A stretch of 64,000 bases of DNA. Source: Modestobacter italicus. GTDB lineage: Bacteria; Actinomycetota; Actinomycetes; Mycobacteriales; Geodermatophilaceae. A program made the position numbers and the translations under genes. Positions 19,478 to 30,289 of this stretch are shown here, piece after piece. Under the pieces are notes generated by a model. The model was given only the letters and a program-made list of their open reading frames with translations, was not told where the DNA came from and did not search any database. Where the stretch lies: positions 4,464,001 through 4,528,000 of the forward strand of contig NC_017955.1 in assembly GCF_000306785.1 (NCBI RefSeq), given 5' to 3'. Position 1 is the stretch's first letter. Each line of letters begins with the position of its first letter.

Positions 19478-21346
19478 TCAGACGGGCTTGGCGTGGTCGG
19501 CCGCGGGCGGGCTGACCGGGGAGTGCGCCTCGAAGTAGGCCACGGCGGTGTCGGCGTCGACCGGCCCGGTGATCGGGTCGGTGCCCGTCGTGAAGGCCGT
19601 GAAGCTGTCGCCGCCGCCGATGAGGAACGAGTTCGCCACCACGCGGTAGCTCGCAGCCGGGTCGATGGCCACGCCGTTCAGCGTGATCGACCCGGCGACG
19701 ACCCGCTGGCCTGCCGGTGCCGCCGCGTTGTACTGGTAGGAGAAGCCCGCCGACGTCCCCAGGATCAGCTGGGAGCTGCGCGCAGCGGAGGGGAACTGCT
19801 GCTCGAGCACGTCCTTGATCGCCGCGCCGGTCAGGGTCACCGCGTTGACGGTGTTGCTGAACGGCTGGACGTTGAACAGCTCCCGGAAGGTCACCTCACC
19901 CGGCGCCTCACCGCCCTGGCTGGACGCGTACGTGAGGTCGGTGCGCAGCCCACCCGGGTTCATGAAGGCGATCACCGGGTTGCCGTACTGGTCCGACTGC
20001 AGTGCCTCGAGCTGGGCCTGGGCGACCAGGTTGCCCAGGCTGGACTCGCCGCCGCGGTTCTCCACCGGCGCCGGGTTCGGCACGGCGGGGGTCGGCGCGG
20101 GGGTGGTGTACGCGCGGGTGATGTCCGCGGTGATCGACCCGACCACCGCGTTCCCGGCCTCGGCCGCCCGGCCGTTCCAGTAGTCGACGATCGCCTGGAC
20201 CGTGGGGTCCGGGGCGGTGCGGGTCACCGGCACGTTGGTGGCCGAGTAGGTCGCCGCCCGGTTGACGTCACCGGTCGTGCGGTCCAGGGACAGGCGGATG
20301 TCGCTGACCAGCCGGCCGTAGTAGCCGGCCTGGGTGACCAGGCGCTCCTCGCCGCTGCCGTCGGCGATCTTGCAGTTGTAGGCGTTGTGCGAGTGCGCGC
20401 TGACGATCAGGTCGACCGCGGGGTCGATCCGTTGGTTGATGTCGACGATCGGTCCGGTGAGCCCGGCGCAGCCGTCGTAGGCCGGCGTGGGCGGTGCCGC
20501 GTTGCCGGCCGTGCCGCCCTCGTGGATCAGCACGCCGATGGCCTGGATGCCCATGGCCTGCAGCCGGGGCACCCAGGTGTTGACCGCCTCGGCCTCGTCG
20601 ATGAAGCGCACGTCGGCGATGCCCGTCGGCGACACGATGCTCGGCGTCGTCTTCGTGACCACGCCGATCATGGCCACCTTCTGGTTCGCCGGCGTCGTGA
20701 AGACCTGGTACGGCGGCAGCATCGGCTCGCCGGTCTCGTTCGAGATGACGTTCGCCGCGAGGTACGGGAAGTCCGCCCCCTCGAACTCGTGGCCGTCGGT
20801 GCCGAAGCAGCCGTCGACGCCGACCGTCACGCCCTCGCACTCGGTGACGTCGTCGGTGAAGGTCCCGTCGGTGGCCGCGGAGATGCGGCGCAGCTCCTCG
20901 GTGCCCCGGTCGAACTCGTGGTTGCCGACCGACGAGGCGTCCAGCCCCATGGCGTTGAGCACCTCGATCGTCGGCTCGTCCTTGAACACGCTCGACTCGA
21001 ACGGCGAGGCGCTGATCAGGTCGCCCGCGCCCACGAACAGCGACGTGTGCGGGCCCTTGGTGGTGTCGTCGAAGGAGGCCTGCAGGTCCTTCACCGTCGT
21101 GGCGACGTTCGCGCTGCCGCCGACGACGGTCTTGACGTCGTCCGCGGACCCGTAGGCGCCGTCGAGACCCGGCGCGGTGAGCAGCTGGCTGTCGGAGCCG
21201 GTGGTCTCGGAGACCCGGCCGTGGAAGTCGTTCATCGCCAGCAGCTGGACGGTGACGTCCTTGGGTGCGGCGGAGGCGGCGGTGGGCAGCCCCACGACCG
21301 TGGCAGCGGCCACGGTCGCGGCGATCGTCAAGCTCGTTCGGCGCAA
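19478..21346 (-). CDS. Secreted 5'-nucleotidase / UshA-type metallophosphoesterase
   Basis: A 622-residue exported enzyme. A Sec signal peptide ends near TAASAAPKD (about residue 27). The metallophosphoesterase domain has the metal-binding motifs NDFHGRV, GDLISASPFES, VGNHEFDRG and SAHSHNAY. The C-terminal 5'-nucleotidase domain (about residues 370-600) shows FMNPGGLRTDL and SFLIGGGDSF, which bind the nucleotide. It probably recovers nucleosides and phosphate from extracellular nucleotides or UDP-sugars. The start is TTG 21346, selected because GGAGGA lies 6 nt upstream. No LPXTG or membrane anchor is seen, so it is likely released. The 139-bp upstream gap shows no clear operator. Confidence 0.92.
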   Translation of the reverse strand: MRRTSLTIAATVAAATVVGLPTAASAAPKDVTVQLLAMNDFHGRVSETTGSDSQLLTAPGLDGAYGSADDVKTVVGGSANVATTVKDLQASFDDTTKGPHTSLFVGAGDLISASPFESSVFKDEPTIEVLNAMGLDASSVGNHEFDRGTEELRRISAATDGTFTDDVTECEGVTVGVDGCFGTDGHEFEGADFPYLAANVISNETGEPMLPPYQVFTTPANQKVAMIGVVTKTTPSIVSPTGIADVRFIDEAEAVNTWVPRLQAMGIQAIGVLIHEGGTAGNAAPPTPAYDGCAGLTGPIVDINQRIDPAVDLIVSAHSHNAYNCKIADGSGEERLVTQAGYYGRLVSDIRLSLDRTTGDVNRAATYSATNVPVTRTAPDPTVQAIVDYWNGRAAEAGNAVVGSITADITRAYTTPAPTPAVPNPAPVENRGGESSLGNLVAQAQLEALQSDQYGNPVIAFMNPGGLRTDLTYASSQGGEAPGEVTFRELFNVQPFSNTVNAVTLTGAAIKDVLEQQFPSAARSSQLILGTSAGFSYQYNAAAPAGQRVVAGSITLNGVAIDPAASYRVVANSFLIGGGDSFTAFTTGTDPITGPVDADTAVAYFEAHSPVSPPAADHAKPV

Positions 21347-21485
21347 GGGTCCTCCAGGACACGGGGACCGGACCGTGTGCGTGCTCGGTCCGGCGGCGGG
21401 GCGCTCAGATCTGTAGTTGCTCTAAGTAGCCGTGCGTAACGTCGTGCAGCGCGACGCTATCCCCGTGCTGTGCGGGTGCCAAGGG

Positions 21486-22583
21486 TCAGGTGTGGAGCGA
21501 CGCCGACCGTTCACGCGCGCGCAACACCGTGCCCTGGCCGAGCACCCGGTCGCCCCGCTCGGCGTCCGGGGCGTAGAGCACGGCGGACTGCCCCGGGGCC
21601 ACGCCGCGCTGCCGCTCGGTGAACCCGATCCGCAGGCCGCCCTCCTCGGTGCCGGTGACGGTGCAGCCGACCGGGCTCCCGTGCGCCCGCAGCTGGACCG
21701 CGGCCGTGAACGGCAGCTCCGGCACCGGACCGGTCCAGGTCGGCACCTGGGTGACCACCTCGTCCACCTCAGCCTGCTCGGCGGTGCCGATCGTCACCGT
21801 GCGGCTGACCGGCTCGATGCCCAGCACGTAGCGCGGCCGCTGGTCACCGGCGCTGACCCCCAGCCCGCGGCGCTGCCCGATGGTGAAGCCGTACGCGCCG
21901 GCGTGGGTGCCCACGGTCGCGCCGGTGGCCGCGTCGACCACCGGGCCGGGCTGATCCCCCAGCCGGCGGGCCAGGAAGCCCCGGGTGTCGCCGTCGGAGA
22001 TGAAGCAGATGTCGTGCGAGTCGGGCTTGGTGGCCACCGCGTAGCCGCGCTCGGCGGCCAGCTCGCGGACCCGCTCCTTGGTCATCGACCCCAGGGGGAA
22101 CACCGCCCCGGCCAGCTGCCGCGCGGTGAGCACGCCCAGCACGTAGGACTGGTCCTTGGCCGCGTCGACCGAGCGGCGCAGCTCGCCGTCGACCAGCCGT
22201 GCGTGGTGGCCGGTGACGACGGCGTCGAAGCCCAGCGCCTGCGCCCGGTCCAGCACGGCGGAGAACTTGATCTTCTCGTTGCAGCGCAGGCACGGGTTGG
22301 GCGTGCGGCCGGCGGCGTACTCGGCCACGAAGTCCTCGACGACGTCCTCGCGGAACCGGTCGGCGAGGTCCCAGACGTAGAACGGGATGCCGAGGGAGTC
22401 GGCGACCCGGCGGGCGTCGTGGGCGTCCTCCACGCTGCAGCACCCGCGGGCGCCGCTGCGCAGCGTCTGCCGGTCCGGGGACAGCGCCAGGTGGACCCCG
22501 GTCACCTCGTGCCCGGCCTCGACGGCCAGGGCGGCGGCGACCGCGGAGTCCACTCCCCCGCTCATCGCGGCGATGAGCCTCAT
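21486..22583 (-). CDS. mnmA: tRNA-specific 2-thiouridylase
   Basis: Thiolates U34 of Lys, Glu and Gln tRNAs with sulfur relayed from a cysteine desulfurase. The 365 residues have the ATP-pyrophosphatase loop [13 protein letters not shown], the catalytic cysteines in [12 protein letters not shown] and [11 protein letters not shown], and the PP-loop/tRNA contact [13 protein letters not shown] 22583 shares ATGA with the stop of the desulfurase gene directly upstream, which gives a sulfur donor and acceptor made from one mRNA. The first frame extension to 22778 is shadow. Mycobacterial homologues are also adjacent (Rv3024c-Rv3025c, from memory). Confidence 0.97.
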   Translation of the reverse strand: MRLIAAMSGGVDSAVAAALAVEAGHEVTGVHLALSPDRQTLRSGARGCCSVEDAHDARRVADSLGIPFYVWDLADRFREDVVEDFVAEYAAGRTPNPCLRCNEKIKFSAVLDRAQALGFDAVVTGHHARLVDGELRRSVDAAKDQSYVLGVLTARQLAGAVFPLGSMTKERVRELAAERGYAVATKPDSHDICFISDGDTRGFLARRLGDQPGPVVDAATGATVGTHAGAYGFTIGQRRGLGVSAGDQRPRYVLGIEPVSRTVTIGTAEQAEVDEVVTQVPTWTGPVPELPFTAAVQLRAHGSPVGCTVTGTEEGGLRIGFTERQRGVAPGQSAVLYAPDAERGDRVLGQGTVLRARERSASLHT

Positions 22584-23764
22584 CGGGCCCCCGCCCGCCG
22601 GGCCCGCTCCACCACCGGGGCGATGACGTCCAGGACGGCGTCGACGTCGGCGTCGGTCGAGGTGTGGCCGAGGCTGAAGCGCAGCGAGCTGCGGGCGCGG
22701 GAGGGGTCGGCGCCGGCGGCGAGCAGCACGTGGCTGGGCCGGGCGACCCCGGCGCTGCAGGCGGACCCGGTCGAGCACTCGATGCCGCGGGCGTCGAGCA
22801 GCATGAGCAGCGCATCACCCTCGGCGCCCGGGAAGGACAGGTGCGCGTTGCCGGGCAGCCGTCCCGGGCCGCCGGCGACGACGTCGTCCAGGGCCGGCCC
22901 GTTGAGCTGCGCGTCGGGCACCCGGTCGACGACGCCGGCCACCAGCCGGTCGCGCAGCGCGGTCAGCCGGGCGGCGCGCTCACCGCGCTCGTCGACGGCG
23001 GACCGGGTGGCCGCGGCGAGCCCGACGATGGCCGCGACGTCGAGGGTGCCGGACCGGACGTCGCGCTCCTGGCCGCCGCCGTGCAGCAGCGGGGTGCACT
23101 CGGCGTCCCGGCGCAGCAGCAGCGCACCGGCGCCCATCGGGCCACCGAGCTTGTGGCCGGTCATCGTCAGCGCGTCGACGCCGCTGGCCCCGAAGTCGAC
23201 CGGGAGCTGGCCGATGGCCTGCACCGCGTCGGTGTGCAGCGGCACCCCCACCGCGTGCGCGACCTCGGCGAGCGCGGCGAGGTCGCTGACCGCGCCGATC
23301 TCGTTGTTGGCCCACATCACGCTGGCGACGGCGACGTCCCGGCCGTCGCCGAGGGCCTCGGCGAGCGCGTCGGGGGTGATCCGCCCGTCCGGCTCGACCC
23401 GCAGCCAGGTGACCTCGGCGTCGTCGTGCTTCTCCAGCCACTCCACGCTGTCCAGGACGGCGTGGTGCTCGGCCGGGCTGGCCACGATCCGGCGGCGGCC
23501 CTGGTCGGCGGCGCGACGGGCCCAGTACAGGCCCTTGACGGCGAGGTTGTCGCCCTCGGTGCCCCCGCCGGTGAACAGCACCTCCGACGGCCGGGCGCCC
23601 AGCGCGGCGGCCAGCTGCTCGCGGGACTGCTCGGCGACCCGCCGGGCCTCGCGGCCGCTGGCGTGCAGCGAGGACGCGTTGCCGACCCGGGCCAGCTGCT
23701 CGGTCATGGCCGCCAGCGCCGACGGCAGCATCGGCGTCGTCGCAGCGTGGTCCAGGTACGTCAT
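22580..23764 (-). CDS. Cysteine desulfurase (IscS/NifS family)
   Basis: PLP enzyme that takes sulfur from cysteine for tRNA thiolation and possibly Fe-S assembly. The 394 residues contain [10 protein letters not shown] at the start, the PLP-binding Lys in [13 protein letters not shown] and the persulfide Cys in [13 protein letters not shown]. The length fits group I desulfurases. ATG 23764 overlaps the stop of the MFS gene (ATGA), and its own stop overlaps the mnmA start, so three genes are coupled. There is no scaffold (IscU) gene next to it, which favours the thiouridylase as its main partner. Confidence 0.95.
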   Translation of the reverse strand: MTYLDHAATTPMLPSALAAMTEQLARVGNASSLHASGREARRVAEQSREQLAAALGARPSEVLFTGGGTEGDNLAVKGLYWARRAADQGRRRIVASPAEHHAVLDSVEWLEKHDDAEVTWLRVEPDGRITPDALAEALGDGRDVAVASVMWANNEIGAVSDLAALAEVAHAVGVPLHTDAVQAIGQLPVDFGASGVDALTMTGHKLGGPMGAGALLLRRDAECTPLLHGGGQERDVRSGTLDVAAIVGLAAATRSAVDERGERAARLTALRDRLVAGVVDRVPDAQLNGPALDDVVAGGPGRLPGNAHLSFPGAEGDALLMLLDARGIECSTGSACSAGVARPSHVLLAAGADPSRARSSLRFSLGHTSTDADVDAVLDVIAPVVERARRAGAR

Positions 23765-25173
23765 GGCCCCGCCAGAGTAGTCGCGCCCGCCGGGGCCGCC
23801 GCCGCGACCGGTGCGGCCGCACGGCCGGCGACCACCGCCCCGGCGACGGCCAGCGCGGCGTAGACCGCGGCCACCACGACGAGGACGCCGCGCATCGGCA
23901 GCAGGCCGGCGGTGGCCGCCGCCACCAGCACACCGGTCAGGCCGATGCACAGCGCCGAGGCGGTGACGTCGGCGATGTTGAGGGCCGCGGAGTCCGCCCC
24001 GCGGCGGTGCTCGGGCGACTGCGCCAGCAGCAGCACCCCGACGCTGGGCATGCCCAGCCCCATGCCCAGCCCGGCGAGGGCCCAGGTCAGGTAGGCCGGC
24101 CAGCCACCCACGCCCGGGACGGCGGTCACCGCGGTGCCGGCCAGGCCGACGGCCAGCAGCACGAAGCCCAGCCGGAGCAGCTGCACCCGCGAGGCACCGG
24201 CGTACCGGCCCTGCACCTGCGAGGCGGCCGCCCACCCCACGGCGCCGGCGGTGAGCGGGATCCCGGCGGCCGTGGGGCTGTAGCCGTGCACCGCGCTGAG
24301 CGTGAGCGGCAGCAGCGCGTCCATGCCGAAGAAGGAGCCGGCCAGCAGGCCGCGGGCGGCGACGACGGTGGGCAGGCCGCGGCGGGCGCGGACCGTTCCG
24401 CGCGGCAGCAGCGGCCGCAGCCCGGCAGCGAGCGCGGTCAGCCCGACGACGGCCAGGACGGCACCGAGCAGGTCCAGCCGCTGGCCGGCGTACTGCAGCG
24501 CGCCGACGCCGAGACCGGCCAGGAGGGCCCACCAGCGCCGGGCCACCCGGGCCGGCGGCGGGTCCGCCGGGACGGTGAGGTCGCGCAGGGCCGGCAGCAC
24601 CAGGCAGAGCCCGACCAGCACGAGCGGCAGCAGGCCCAGGAACACCCACCGCCAGCCCACCGAGGTGGTCAGCGCGCCCGCCACCAGGGGGCCGACGAGC
24701 GCGGGCAGCACCCAGGCCGCGGCGGTGGCGCCGAACAGCCGGGGCCGCAGCGACGCGTCGTAGGCCTGCCCGATCGCGACGTAGAGCGCAACCGAGATCA
24801 GCCCGCCGCCGAAGCCCTGCACCGCGCGCCCGGCCACGAAGAGCGCCATGTCCGCCGCCAGGCCGCAGGCGAGCAGGCCGACGGCGAACACCGCGACGCC
24901 CGCGAGCAGCCCGGCCCGGGCACCCCGCCGGTCACCGACGTCCCCGCCGACCACCATGCCGACCACCTGGGCCACGAGGAAGGCGGTGAAGGGCCAGCCG
25001 AACCAGGCGAGCCCGTCGAGCTCGGTGACCGCGGTGGGCATCGCGGTGGCCACCGCCATCGACTCGAAGGCCACCAGGGTGACCAGGAGCAGCAGGCCCA
25101 CGGTGGTCAGCCGGTGCCGGCCGTCCAGCAGCCCCGGCGTCCCTGGTCCTCCCACCTCCGGCGCAACCCGCAC
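23761..25173 (-). CDS. MFS transporter, drug/proton antiporter type
   Basis: A 470-residue polytopic membrane protein with about 14 hydrophobic segments. Family signatures include [12 protein letters not shown] in helix 1, the loop motif [11 protein letters not shown] between helices 2 and 3, and [21 protein letters not shown]. It resembles DHA2-type exporters, but the substrate is unknown. It heads a translationally coupled unit with the cysteine desulfurase and mnmA, an unusual pairing. GTG 25173 is uncertain: no strong ribosome site, and a second GTG six codons later is possible. Confidence 0.85.
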   Translation of the reverse strand: MRVAPEVGGPGTPGLLDGRHRLTTVGLLLLVTLVAFESMAVATAMPTAVTELDGLAWFGWPFTAFLVAQVVGMVVGGDVGDRRGARAGLLAGVAVFAVGLLACGLAADMALFVAGRAVQGFGGGLISVALYVAIGQAYDASLRPRLFGATAAAWVLPALVGPLVAGALTTSVGWRWVFLGLLPLVLVGLCLVLPALRDLTVPADPPPARVARRWWALLAGLGVGALQYAGQRLDLLGAVLAVVGLTALAAGLRPLLPRGTVRARRGLPTVVAARGLLAGSFFGMDALLPLTLSAVHGYSPTAAGIPLTAGAVGWAAASQVQGRYAGASRVQLLRLGFVLLAVGLAGTAVTAVPGVGGWPAYLTWALAGLGMGLGMPSVGVLLLAQSPEHRRGADSAALNIADVTASALCIGLTGVLVAAATAGLLPMRGVLVVVAAVYAALAVAGAVVAGRAAAPVAAAAPAGATTLAGP

Positions 25174-25207
25174 CCCGTCCCACCCCTTCCCGACCCGCCG
25201 GAGACGC

Positions 25208-25243
25208 GTCGAGCGCCGGCCCCCGGGAGGGCCGGCGCTCGAC
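25208..25243 (-). terminator. Strong hairpin after etfA
   Basis: Perfect 15-bp stem: arms 25208-25222 (GTCGAGCGCCGGCCC) and 25229-25243, with a 6-nt loop. It lies 16 bp past the etfA stop and upstream of the MFS gene start, insulating the two operons. Confidence 0.85.
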
Positions 25244-25259
25244 GGTGGTGCTGAGTGCG

Positions 25260-26225
25260 TCAGCCCTTGCGCGCGGAGATCTGCTGGGTGGCGGCCGGGA
25301 CGACGGTGTTCAGGTCTCCCACGACGCCGAAGTCGGCGAGCTCGAAGATCGGCGCCTCGGGGTCCTTGTTGACCGCGACGATGGTCTTCGACGTCTGCAT
25401 GCCGGCCCGGTGCTGGATGGCCCCGGAGATCCCGACCGCGATGTACAGCTGCGGCGAGACGGTCTTGCCGGTCTGCCCGACCTGGAACGAGTGCGGGTAG
25501 AAGCCGGAGTCCACCGCGGCGCGGGAGGCACCGACGGCCGCACCGAGGGAGTCGGCGAGCCCCTCGATGACGGAGAAGTTCTCCGCGCTGGCCACCCCGC
25601 GGCCGCCGGAGACCACGATCGAGGCCTCGGTCAGCTCCGGGCGCGAGGACTTCTGCTCCACGACCCGGTCGGTGACCTTCGTCGTCCTCGCCGCGTCGGA
25701 GAGCGTGACCTGCACGGTCTCCTCGGTCGCCGCACCGGGCGCCGGCTCGGGGGTGACCGAGTTGCCGCGCAGCGTGTAGATCGGCGTGCCGACCGTCACC
25801 TTCGAGTGCACGATCGTCGCCCCGGCGAACGCCACCTGGGTGGCGGTGCCGTCGGGGTGGATCTCGGTGACGTCGGTCAGGAACCCCGAGCCGGTCTTGA
25901 TCGCCAGCCGGCCGGCGACCTCCTTGCCCTCCGGCGACGAGGGGATGACCACGGCCGCGGGCGACACCGACGCGACCAGCTGGGCGAGCACCTCGGCCTT
26001 GGGGGCGACCAGGTACTCCTCCACCTCGGGGGACTCGGCGACGTAGACCTTCGCCGCGCCGTACTCGCCGAGCGCGTCCTTGACGCCGGCGGCGGTGCCC
26101 GGGGCACCGATCACCACCGCGGAGGGCTCACCGAGCGCACGGGCGGCGGTCAGCGCCTCCAGCGTCGTCTTCCGCGGGCCACCCGCAGCCGGGTTCACCT
26201 CGACCAGGACCAGGACCTCAGCCAT
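25260..26225 (-). CDS. etfA: Electron transfer flavoprotein, alpha subunit
   Basis: FAD-binding subunit of the ETF heterodimer, which takes electrons from acyl-CoA dehydrogenases. The 321 residues have an N-terminal alpha/beta domain ([13 protein letters not shown]) and the conserved FAD domain: [45 protein letters not shown] and [13 protein letters not shown]. The ATG 26225 follows GGAGGAGAG. It is 27 bp behind etfB on the same strand and ends before a strong terminator. Confidence 0.97.
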   Translation of the reverse strand: MAEVLVLVEVNPAAGGPRKTTLEALTAARALGEPSAVVIGAPGTAAGVKDALGEYGAAKVYVAESPEVEEYLVAPKAEVLAQLVASVSPAAVVIPSSPEGKEVAGRLAIKTGSGFLTDVTEIHPDGTATQVAFAGATIVHSKVTVGTPIYTLRGNSVTPEPAPGAATEETVQVTLSDAARTTKVTDRVVEQKSSRPELTEASIVVSGGRGVASAENFSVIEGLADSLGAAVGASRAAVDSGFYPHSFQVGQTGKTVSPQLYIAVGISGAIQHRAGMQTSKTIVAVNKDPEAPIFELADFGVVGDLNTVVPAATQQISARKG

Positions 26226-26252
26226 GACTGTTCTCTCCTCCGCTTGTCCGGG

Positions 26253-27032
26253 TCAGACGATCTTCTGGGCGGCGAGGTAGCCGACGAGCTTGTCCGCGCC
26301 GTCGCCCTCGTCGGTGACCTTGACGCCCTCGCCCTTGGGCGGGCGACCGGCGGAGTCCACGACCGCGCTGGTGGCCGACGCCAGACCCACGGTGCTCGGG
26401 TCGATGCCCAGGTCGGCCAGCGTCAGGGTCTGCACCGGCTTCTTCTTCGCCGCCATGATCCCCTTGAACGAGGGGTAGCGCGGCTCGTTGATGGTGTCCC
26501 AGGTGGACACGATCGCCGGCAGCGGCGCCTCGACCTCCCAGTACCCACCGTCGGTCTGCCGCTCGATCTTCGCCATCCCGCCCTCGACGGTGAGCTTGCG
26601 CGCACCGGACAGCTGGGGCAGGCCCAGCCGCTCGGCCAGCAGCGCCGGCATCACCGACAGCTGCGCGTCGGTGGCCTCCGCGCCGCACAGCACCAGGTCG
26701 TACTCCAGCGTGCCCAGCGCCGCGGCGATCACCGCGGAGGTCTGCACCGCGCACGAGCCGTGGATCGCCGGGTCGGAGACGTGCACGGCCTTGTCCGCGC
26801 CCATCGACAGCGCCTTGCGGATCGCGTCGGTGGCGGTGTCGGGGCCGACGGTCAGGATGGTGACCTCACCGCCGTGGGCCTCCTTGACCGTGAGGGCCTC
26901 CTCGATGGCGTACTCGTCCATCTCGTTGATCACGTTGTCGGCGGTGGCCCGCGCGACGGTGTTGTCCGACGGGTCCAGCTTCCGCTCGCTGCCCGAGTCG
27001 GGGACCTGCTTGACCAGAACGACGATGTTCAT
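26253..27032 (-). CDS. etfB: Electron transfer flavoprotein, beta subunit
   Basis: Partner of EtfA, binding AMP in the standard model. The 259 residues open with NIVVLVKQVPDSGSERKLD and contain the ETF-beta signature around VEAPLPAIVSTWDTINEPRY. ATG 27032 was chosen (GGAGGA about 10 nt upstream) over an 11-codon extension. It is the first gene of etfBA. A GTTAC-GTAAC inverted repeat lies 66 bp upstream and may be an operator. Confidence 0.97.
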   Translation of the reverse strand: MNIVVLVKQVPDSGSERKLDPSDNTVARATADNVINEMDEYAIEEALTVKEAHGGEVTILTVGPDTATDAIRKALSMGADKAVHVSDPAIHGSCAVQTSAVIAAALGTLEYDLVLCGAEATDAQLSVMPALLAERLGLPQLSGARKLTVEGGMAKIERQTDGGYWEVEAPLPAIVSTWDTINEPRYPSFKGIMAAKKKPVQTLTLADLGIDPSTVGLASATSAVVDSAGRPPKGEGVKVTDEGDGADKLVGYLAAQKIV

Positions 27033-27097
27033 CGTCAGACCATCCTCCGTGTCGTCTCGTGGCACGGGCGGAGCCCGCCTCGCTGCCGATCATCGAG

Positions 27098-27113
27098 GTT
27101 ACTTCCGGGTAAC
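27098..27113. promoter_or_regulatory. Inverted repeat upstream of etfB, candidate operator
   Basis: GTTACttccggGTAAC: 5-bp arms around a 6-bp spacer, 66 bp before the etfB start. It looks like a TetR-type operator, which often controls acyl-CoA genes, but no regulator gene is present here. Confidence 0.4.
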
Positions 27114-27147
27114 ACCCGGTGGGCAGGGCGGGTCCCCGTGACCCCGG

Positions 27148-28257
27148 TCACGAGGTCGCGGGCCACTCCCCGGTCCGGGCGAACGCCTCCAGCGTGGCCG
27201 TGTGCGGCGCCAGGTCCAGGCCCTGCGCGGCCACCCAGCCGTCGTCGTAGTAGGTGCAGGCGTAGCGCTCCCCGCCGTCGCACAGCAGGGTGACGACGCT
27301 GCCGGTGCGCCCCGCGGCGAGCATCTCGCCGATCAGGCCGAAGGCGCCCCAGAGGTTGGTGCCGGTGGACCCGCCGGCCCGCCGGCCGGTGACCCGCTCG
27401 AGGTGCCGCATCGCGGCCAGCGACGCGGCGTCGGGGACGCAGACCATCCGGTCGACGATGGTGGACACGAACGAGGGCTCGACGCGCGGCCGCCCGATGC
27501 CCTCGATCCGCGAGCCCCGGCCGGCGGCGGCCGGGTCGGCGTCCCGCCAGCCGGGGAAGAACGCCGAGCCCTCCGGGTCGACGACGGCCAGCCGGGTGGG
27601 CAGCCGGCGGTACCGCAGGTAGCGCCCGATCGTCGCGCTGGTGCCGCCGGTGCCCGCGCCGACGACCACCCACTCCGGCACCGGGTGCCGCTCCCGCGAC
27701 AGCTGGTCGAACACCGACTCGGCGATGTTGTTGTTGCCGCGCCAGTCGGTGGCCCGCTCGGCGTTGGTGAACTGGTCCAGGTAGTGCCCGCCGGTCTCCG
27801 CGGCGATCCGGCGGGCCTCGTCGTAGACGGTGCCGGGGTCGGCGACCAGGTGGCAGCGGCCGCCGTGGAACTCGATCAGCGCGATCTTCTCCGCGCTGGT
27901 GGTCGCCGGCATCACCGCGACGAAGGGCAGGCCGAGCATCCGCGCGAAGTACGCCTCGCTGACGGCGGTGGACCCGCTGGAGGCCTCGACGACGGTGCTG
28001 CCCTCGTGCAGCTGGCCGGAGCACAGCGCGTAGAGGAACAGCGAGCGGGCGAGCCGGTGCTTGAGGCTGCCGGTCGGGTGGGTCGACTCGTCCTTGAGGT
28101 AGAGGTCGATGCCCCACGCGGGCGGCAGCGGGTAGACCAGCAGGTGGGTGTCGGCCGACCGGTGCGCGTCGGCCTCGACCAGCGCCACGGCCCGCTCCAG
28201 CCACGCCCGGCCCCCCGGGTCGGAGCGGTCCAGGTCGGGGGTGGCTGGGGCGGTCAC
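27148..28257 (-). CDS. PLP-dependent cysteine synthase-family protein, Cds1-like
   Basis: Fold-type II PLP enzyme of 369 residues. The PLP Lys lies in [15 protein letters not shown] and the phosphate-binding loop is [10 protein letters not shown]. The close-set motifs [33 protein letters not shown] and [13 protein letters not shown] match, from memory, the mycobacterial Cds1 group (Rv3684), a cysteine desulfhydrase releasing sulfide, pyruvate and ammonia. It could thus degrade rather than make cysteine. GTG 28257 gives the conserved start; GTG 28275 is also possible. A small GTGACC-GGTCAC hairpin (27138-27151) overlaps its stop. Confidence 0.85.
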   Translation of the reverse strand: MTAPATPDLDRSDPGGRAWLERAVALVEADAHRSADTHLLVYPLPPAWGIDLYLKDESTHPTGSLKHRLARSLFLYALCSGQLHEGSTVVEASSGSTAVSEAYFARMLGLPFVAVMPATTSAEKIALIEFHGGRCHLVADPGTVYDEARRIAAETGGHYLDQFTNAERATDWRGNNNIAESVFDQLSRERHPVPEWVVVGAGTGGTSATIGRYLRYRRLPTRLAVVDPEGSAFFPGWRDADPAAAGRGSRIEGIGRPRVEPSFVSTIVDRMVCVPDAASLAAMRHLERVTGRRAGGSTGTNLWGAFGLIGEMLAAGRTGSVVTLLCDGGERYACTYYDDGWVAAQGLDLAPHTATLEAFARTGEWPATS

Positions 28258-28301
28258 CCCGGTATGGTCCCCCACCCCCGCGCCGGCGCCGGTCGCCCCG
28301 G

Positions 28302-29423
28302 TCAGGCCGGGACGACGAGCACCGGCCGCTGCGCCGGGACCACCGTGACCGCCGTCCCCGGGTGCAGGGACCGGCTGTCGGCGCTGGCGACGTCCACCTG
28401 CACCTCGACCGGGTCCGGCCCGGCCGCGGGCAGTACGACAGCGAGCCGGGTGGTCGCGCCGGAGAAGGTCCGGGTGAGCACCCGCCCGGAGCCGGCCGGG
28501 TCGGCGTGCACCAGCAGCGACTCGGGGCGCACCAGCGCCACCACCGGCCCGGCCGGCAGCCCGGCGCCGGCCACCGGGCGGACCGCGCCGAGGAGGCTGA
28601 CCTGCCCGTCGCCGAGCGTCGCCGGCAGCCGGTTCATGGTGCCGACGAACTCGGCGACGAAGGCGGTCGCGGGTCGCTCGTAGAGCTCGTCGGGCCCGGC
28701 CACCTGCTCCAGCCGTCCGGCGCGCAGCACCCCGACCCGGTCGGCGACCGACAGCGCCTCGGCCTGGTCGTGGGTGACGAACACCGTGGTGATGCCCAGC
28801 TCGAGCTGGATCCGGCGGATCTCCTCGCGGAGCTGGACCCGGACCTGGGCGTCCAGGGCGGACAGCGGCTCGTCGAGCAGCAGCACCTGCGGCGCCACGG
28901 CCAGCGCCCGGGCCAGCGCGACCCGCTGCTGCTGGCCACCGGAGAGCTGGTGCGGGTACCGGCTGCCCTTGTCCGCCAGCCCGACCAGCTCGAGGAGCTC
29001 CCCGGCGCGGCTGCGCTGCACGGCCGGGGGCCGGCGGCGCACCCGCAGCCCGAACGCGACGTTCTCCACCACGGTGAGGTTGGGGAAGAGGCTGTAGGCC
29101 TGGAAGACCATGCCCATGTCCCGCCGGCTCGGCGGGGTGCCGGTGAGGTCGCGGCCGTCGACGAGCACCTGACCGGAGTCCGGCACCTCGAACCCCGCGA
29201 TCGACCGCAGGGCCGTCGTCTTCCCGCAGCCCGACGGCCCGAGCAGGGCCAGGAACTCCCCCGGCCGGACGTCGAGGTCCAGCCCGTCCAGCGCCCGCGC
29301 CGGGCCGTAGGTCCGGGTCAGCCGGCGCAGCTCGACCCGGACGCCGTCGCGCTCCCGCAGGGCGCCGAGGGTGGACCCGGGCATCGCGCCCAGGACGGCG
29401 CTCGGGGTGGTGGTGCTGGTCAT
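28302..29423 (-). CDS. ABC importer ATP-binding protein (PotA/FbpC type)
   Basis: Energy-coupling ATPase of 373 residues: Walker [11 protein letters not shown]-loop FQAYSLFP, signature [16 protein letters not shown], Walker [14 protein letters not shown] and switch His [11 protein letters not shown]. The C-terminal TOBE-type domain (about residues 280-370) is typical of spermidine, iron(III), thiamine or aminoethylphosphonate importers. The start ATG shares one base with the permease stop (TGATG). It is the last gene of a four-gene transporter operon. Confidence 0.92.
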   Translation of the reverse strand: MTSTTTPSAVLGAMPGSTLGALRERDGVRVELRRLTRTYGPARALDGLDLDVRPGEFLALLGPSGCGKTTALRSIAGFEVPDSGQVLVDGRDLTGTPPSRRDMGMVFQAYSLFPNLTVVENVAFGLRVRRRPPAVQRSRAGELLELVGLADKGSRYPHQLSGGQQQRVALARALAVAPQVLLLDEPLSALDAQVRVQLREEIRRIQLELGITTVFVTHDQAEALSVADRVGVLRAGRLEQVAGPDELYERPATAFVAEFVGTMNRLPATLGDGQVSLLGAVRPVAGAGLPAGPVVALVRPESLLVHADPAGSGRVLTRTFSGATTRLAVVLPAAGPDPVEVQVDVASADSRSLHPGTAVTVVPAQRPVLVVPA

Positions 29424-30289
29424 CAGGACTCCTCGTCGGCGCGCCGGCGGTCCAGCGCGGAGATCAGCAGCAGCAGGCCCCAGGTGACGACCAGGGACAG
29501 GATGGAGACCGAGACCGACAGCTGCGGCTGGGAGCCGGCCACCTCGACGATCCAGGTCGGGAAGGTCTGGAACCCCAGCAGCGAGGCGATCGTGTACTCC
29601 CCCAGCACCAGCGCCAGGGTGAGGAACGCGGCGTTGAGCACCGAGGTGCGCAGCACCGGCAGGACGACGGCGACCAGCGTCCGCGGCCAGGACGCCCCGA
29701 GGTTGCGGGCCGCCTCGGTCAGCGTGCGCAGGTCGACCCCGCGGATGCCGGCGTCCAGCGCGCGGTAGACGAACGGCAGCGCCATCACCACGTAGACGAG
29801 GACCAGGATCCAGGGCAGCGCGGGCTCCTGGAGCGCGAACATCGCGTCCGCCACCGGCGTGCCGGCGAAGTGCTCCGGCGCCCAGGCGAGCACGCTGCGC
29901 ACCCCGACGACCAGCGCGATCGGCGGCAGCACCAGCGGGAGCAGCGTGAGCAGCTCGACGACGGTCCGCAGCCGCGGCAGCCGCAGCGCCACGAGCACCG
30001 TGGTCGGCACCATGAGCAGCAGGGTGAGGACGACGGTCAGCGCGCCGAGCAGCAGCGAGCGGCCGAACGCGTCCAGGAAGCCAGGCGCGCCGGGGATGCC
30101 GGTGTAGAACCGCGCGGTCAGCCCGCCGGCCCCGCGGTCGCGGACGGTGAAGACCACCGAGGCGAGCACCGGGACGACGAAGTACAGGCCGAGGACGGCG
30201 AACACCAGCCACCGCCAGGCACCGCCCCGCCGGACCCGCCGCGCCCGCCGGACCGGCGGGCCGACGACGACCGGGGCGACGGCGGTCAC
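29423..30289 (-). CDS. ABC importer permease 2
   Basis: Inner-membrane permease of 288 residues, six hydrophobic segments, with the EAA loop [20 protein letters not shown] about 100 residues from the end. The basic N-terminus ([12 protein letters not shown]) precedes the first helix. GTG 30289 overlaps the stop of the first permease (GTGA). Together they form the heterodimeric channel of the transporter. Confidence 0.9.
   Translation of the reverse strand: MTAVAPVVVGPPVRRARRVRRGGAWRWLVFAVLGLYFVVPVLASVVFTVRDRGAGGLTARFYTGIPGAPGFLDAFGRSLLLGALTVVLTLLLMVPTTVLVALRLPRLRTVVELLTLLPLVLPPIALVVGVRSVLAWAPEHFAGTPVADAMFALQEPALPWILVLVYVVMALPFVYRALDAGIRGVDLRTLTEAARNLGASWPRTLVAVVLPVLRTSVLNAAFLTLALVLGEYTIASLLGFQTFPTWIVEVAGSQPQLSVSVSILSLVVTWGLLLLISALDRRRADEES

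Noticed and set aside
18476-21439. 987-codon plus-strand open frame opposite the MetE-C-like and 5'-nucleotidase genes.
   Set aside because: Composition is low-complexity and no motif is present, while the minus strand encodes well-recognised enzymes.
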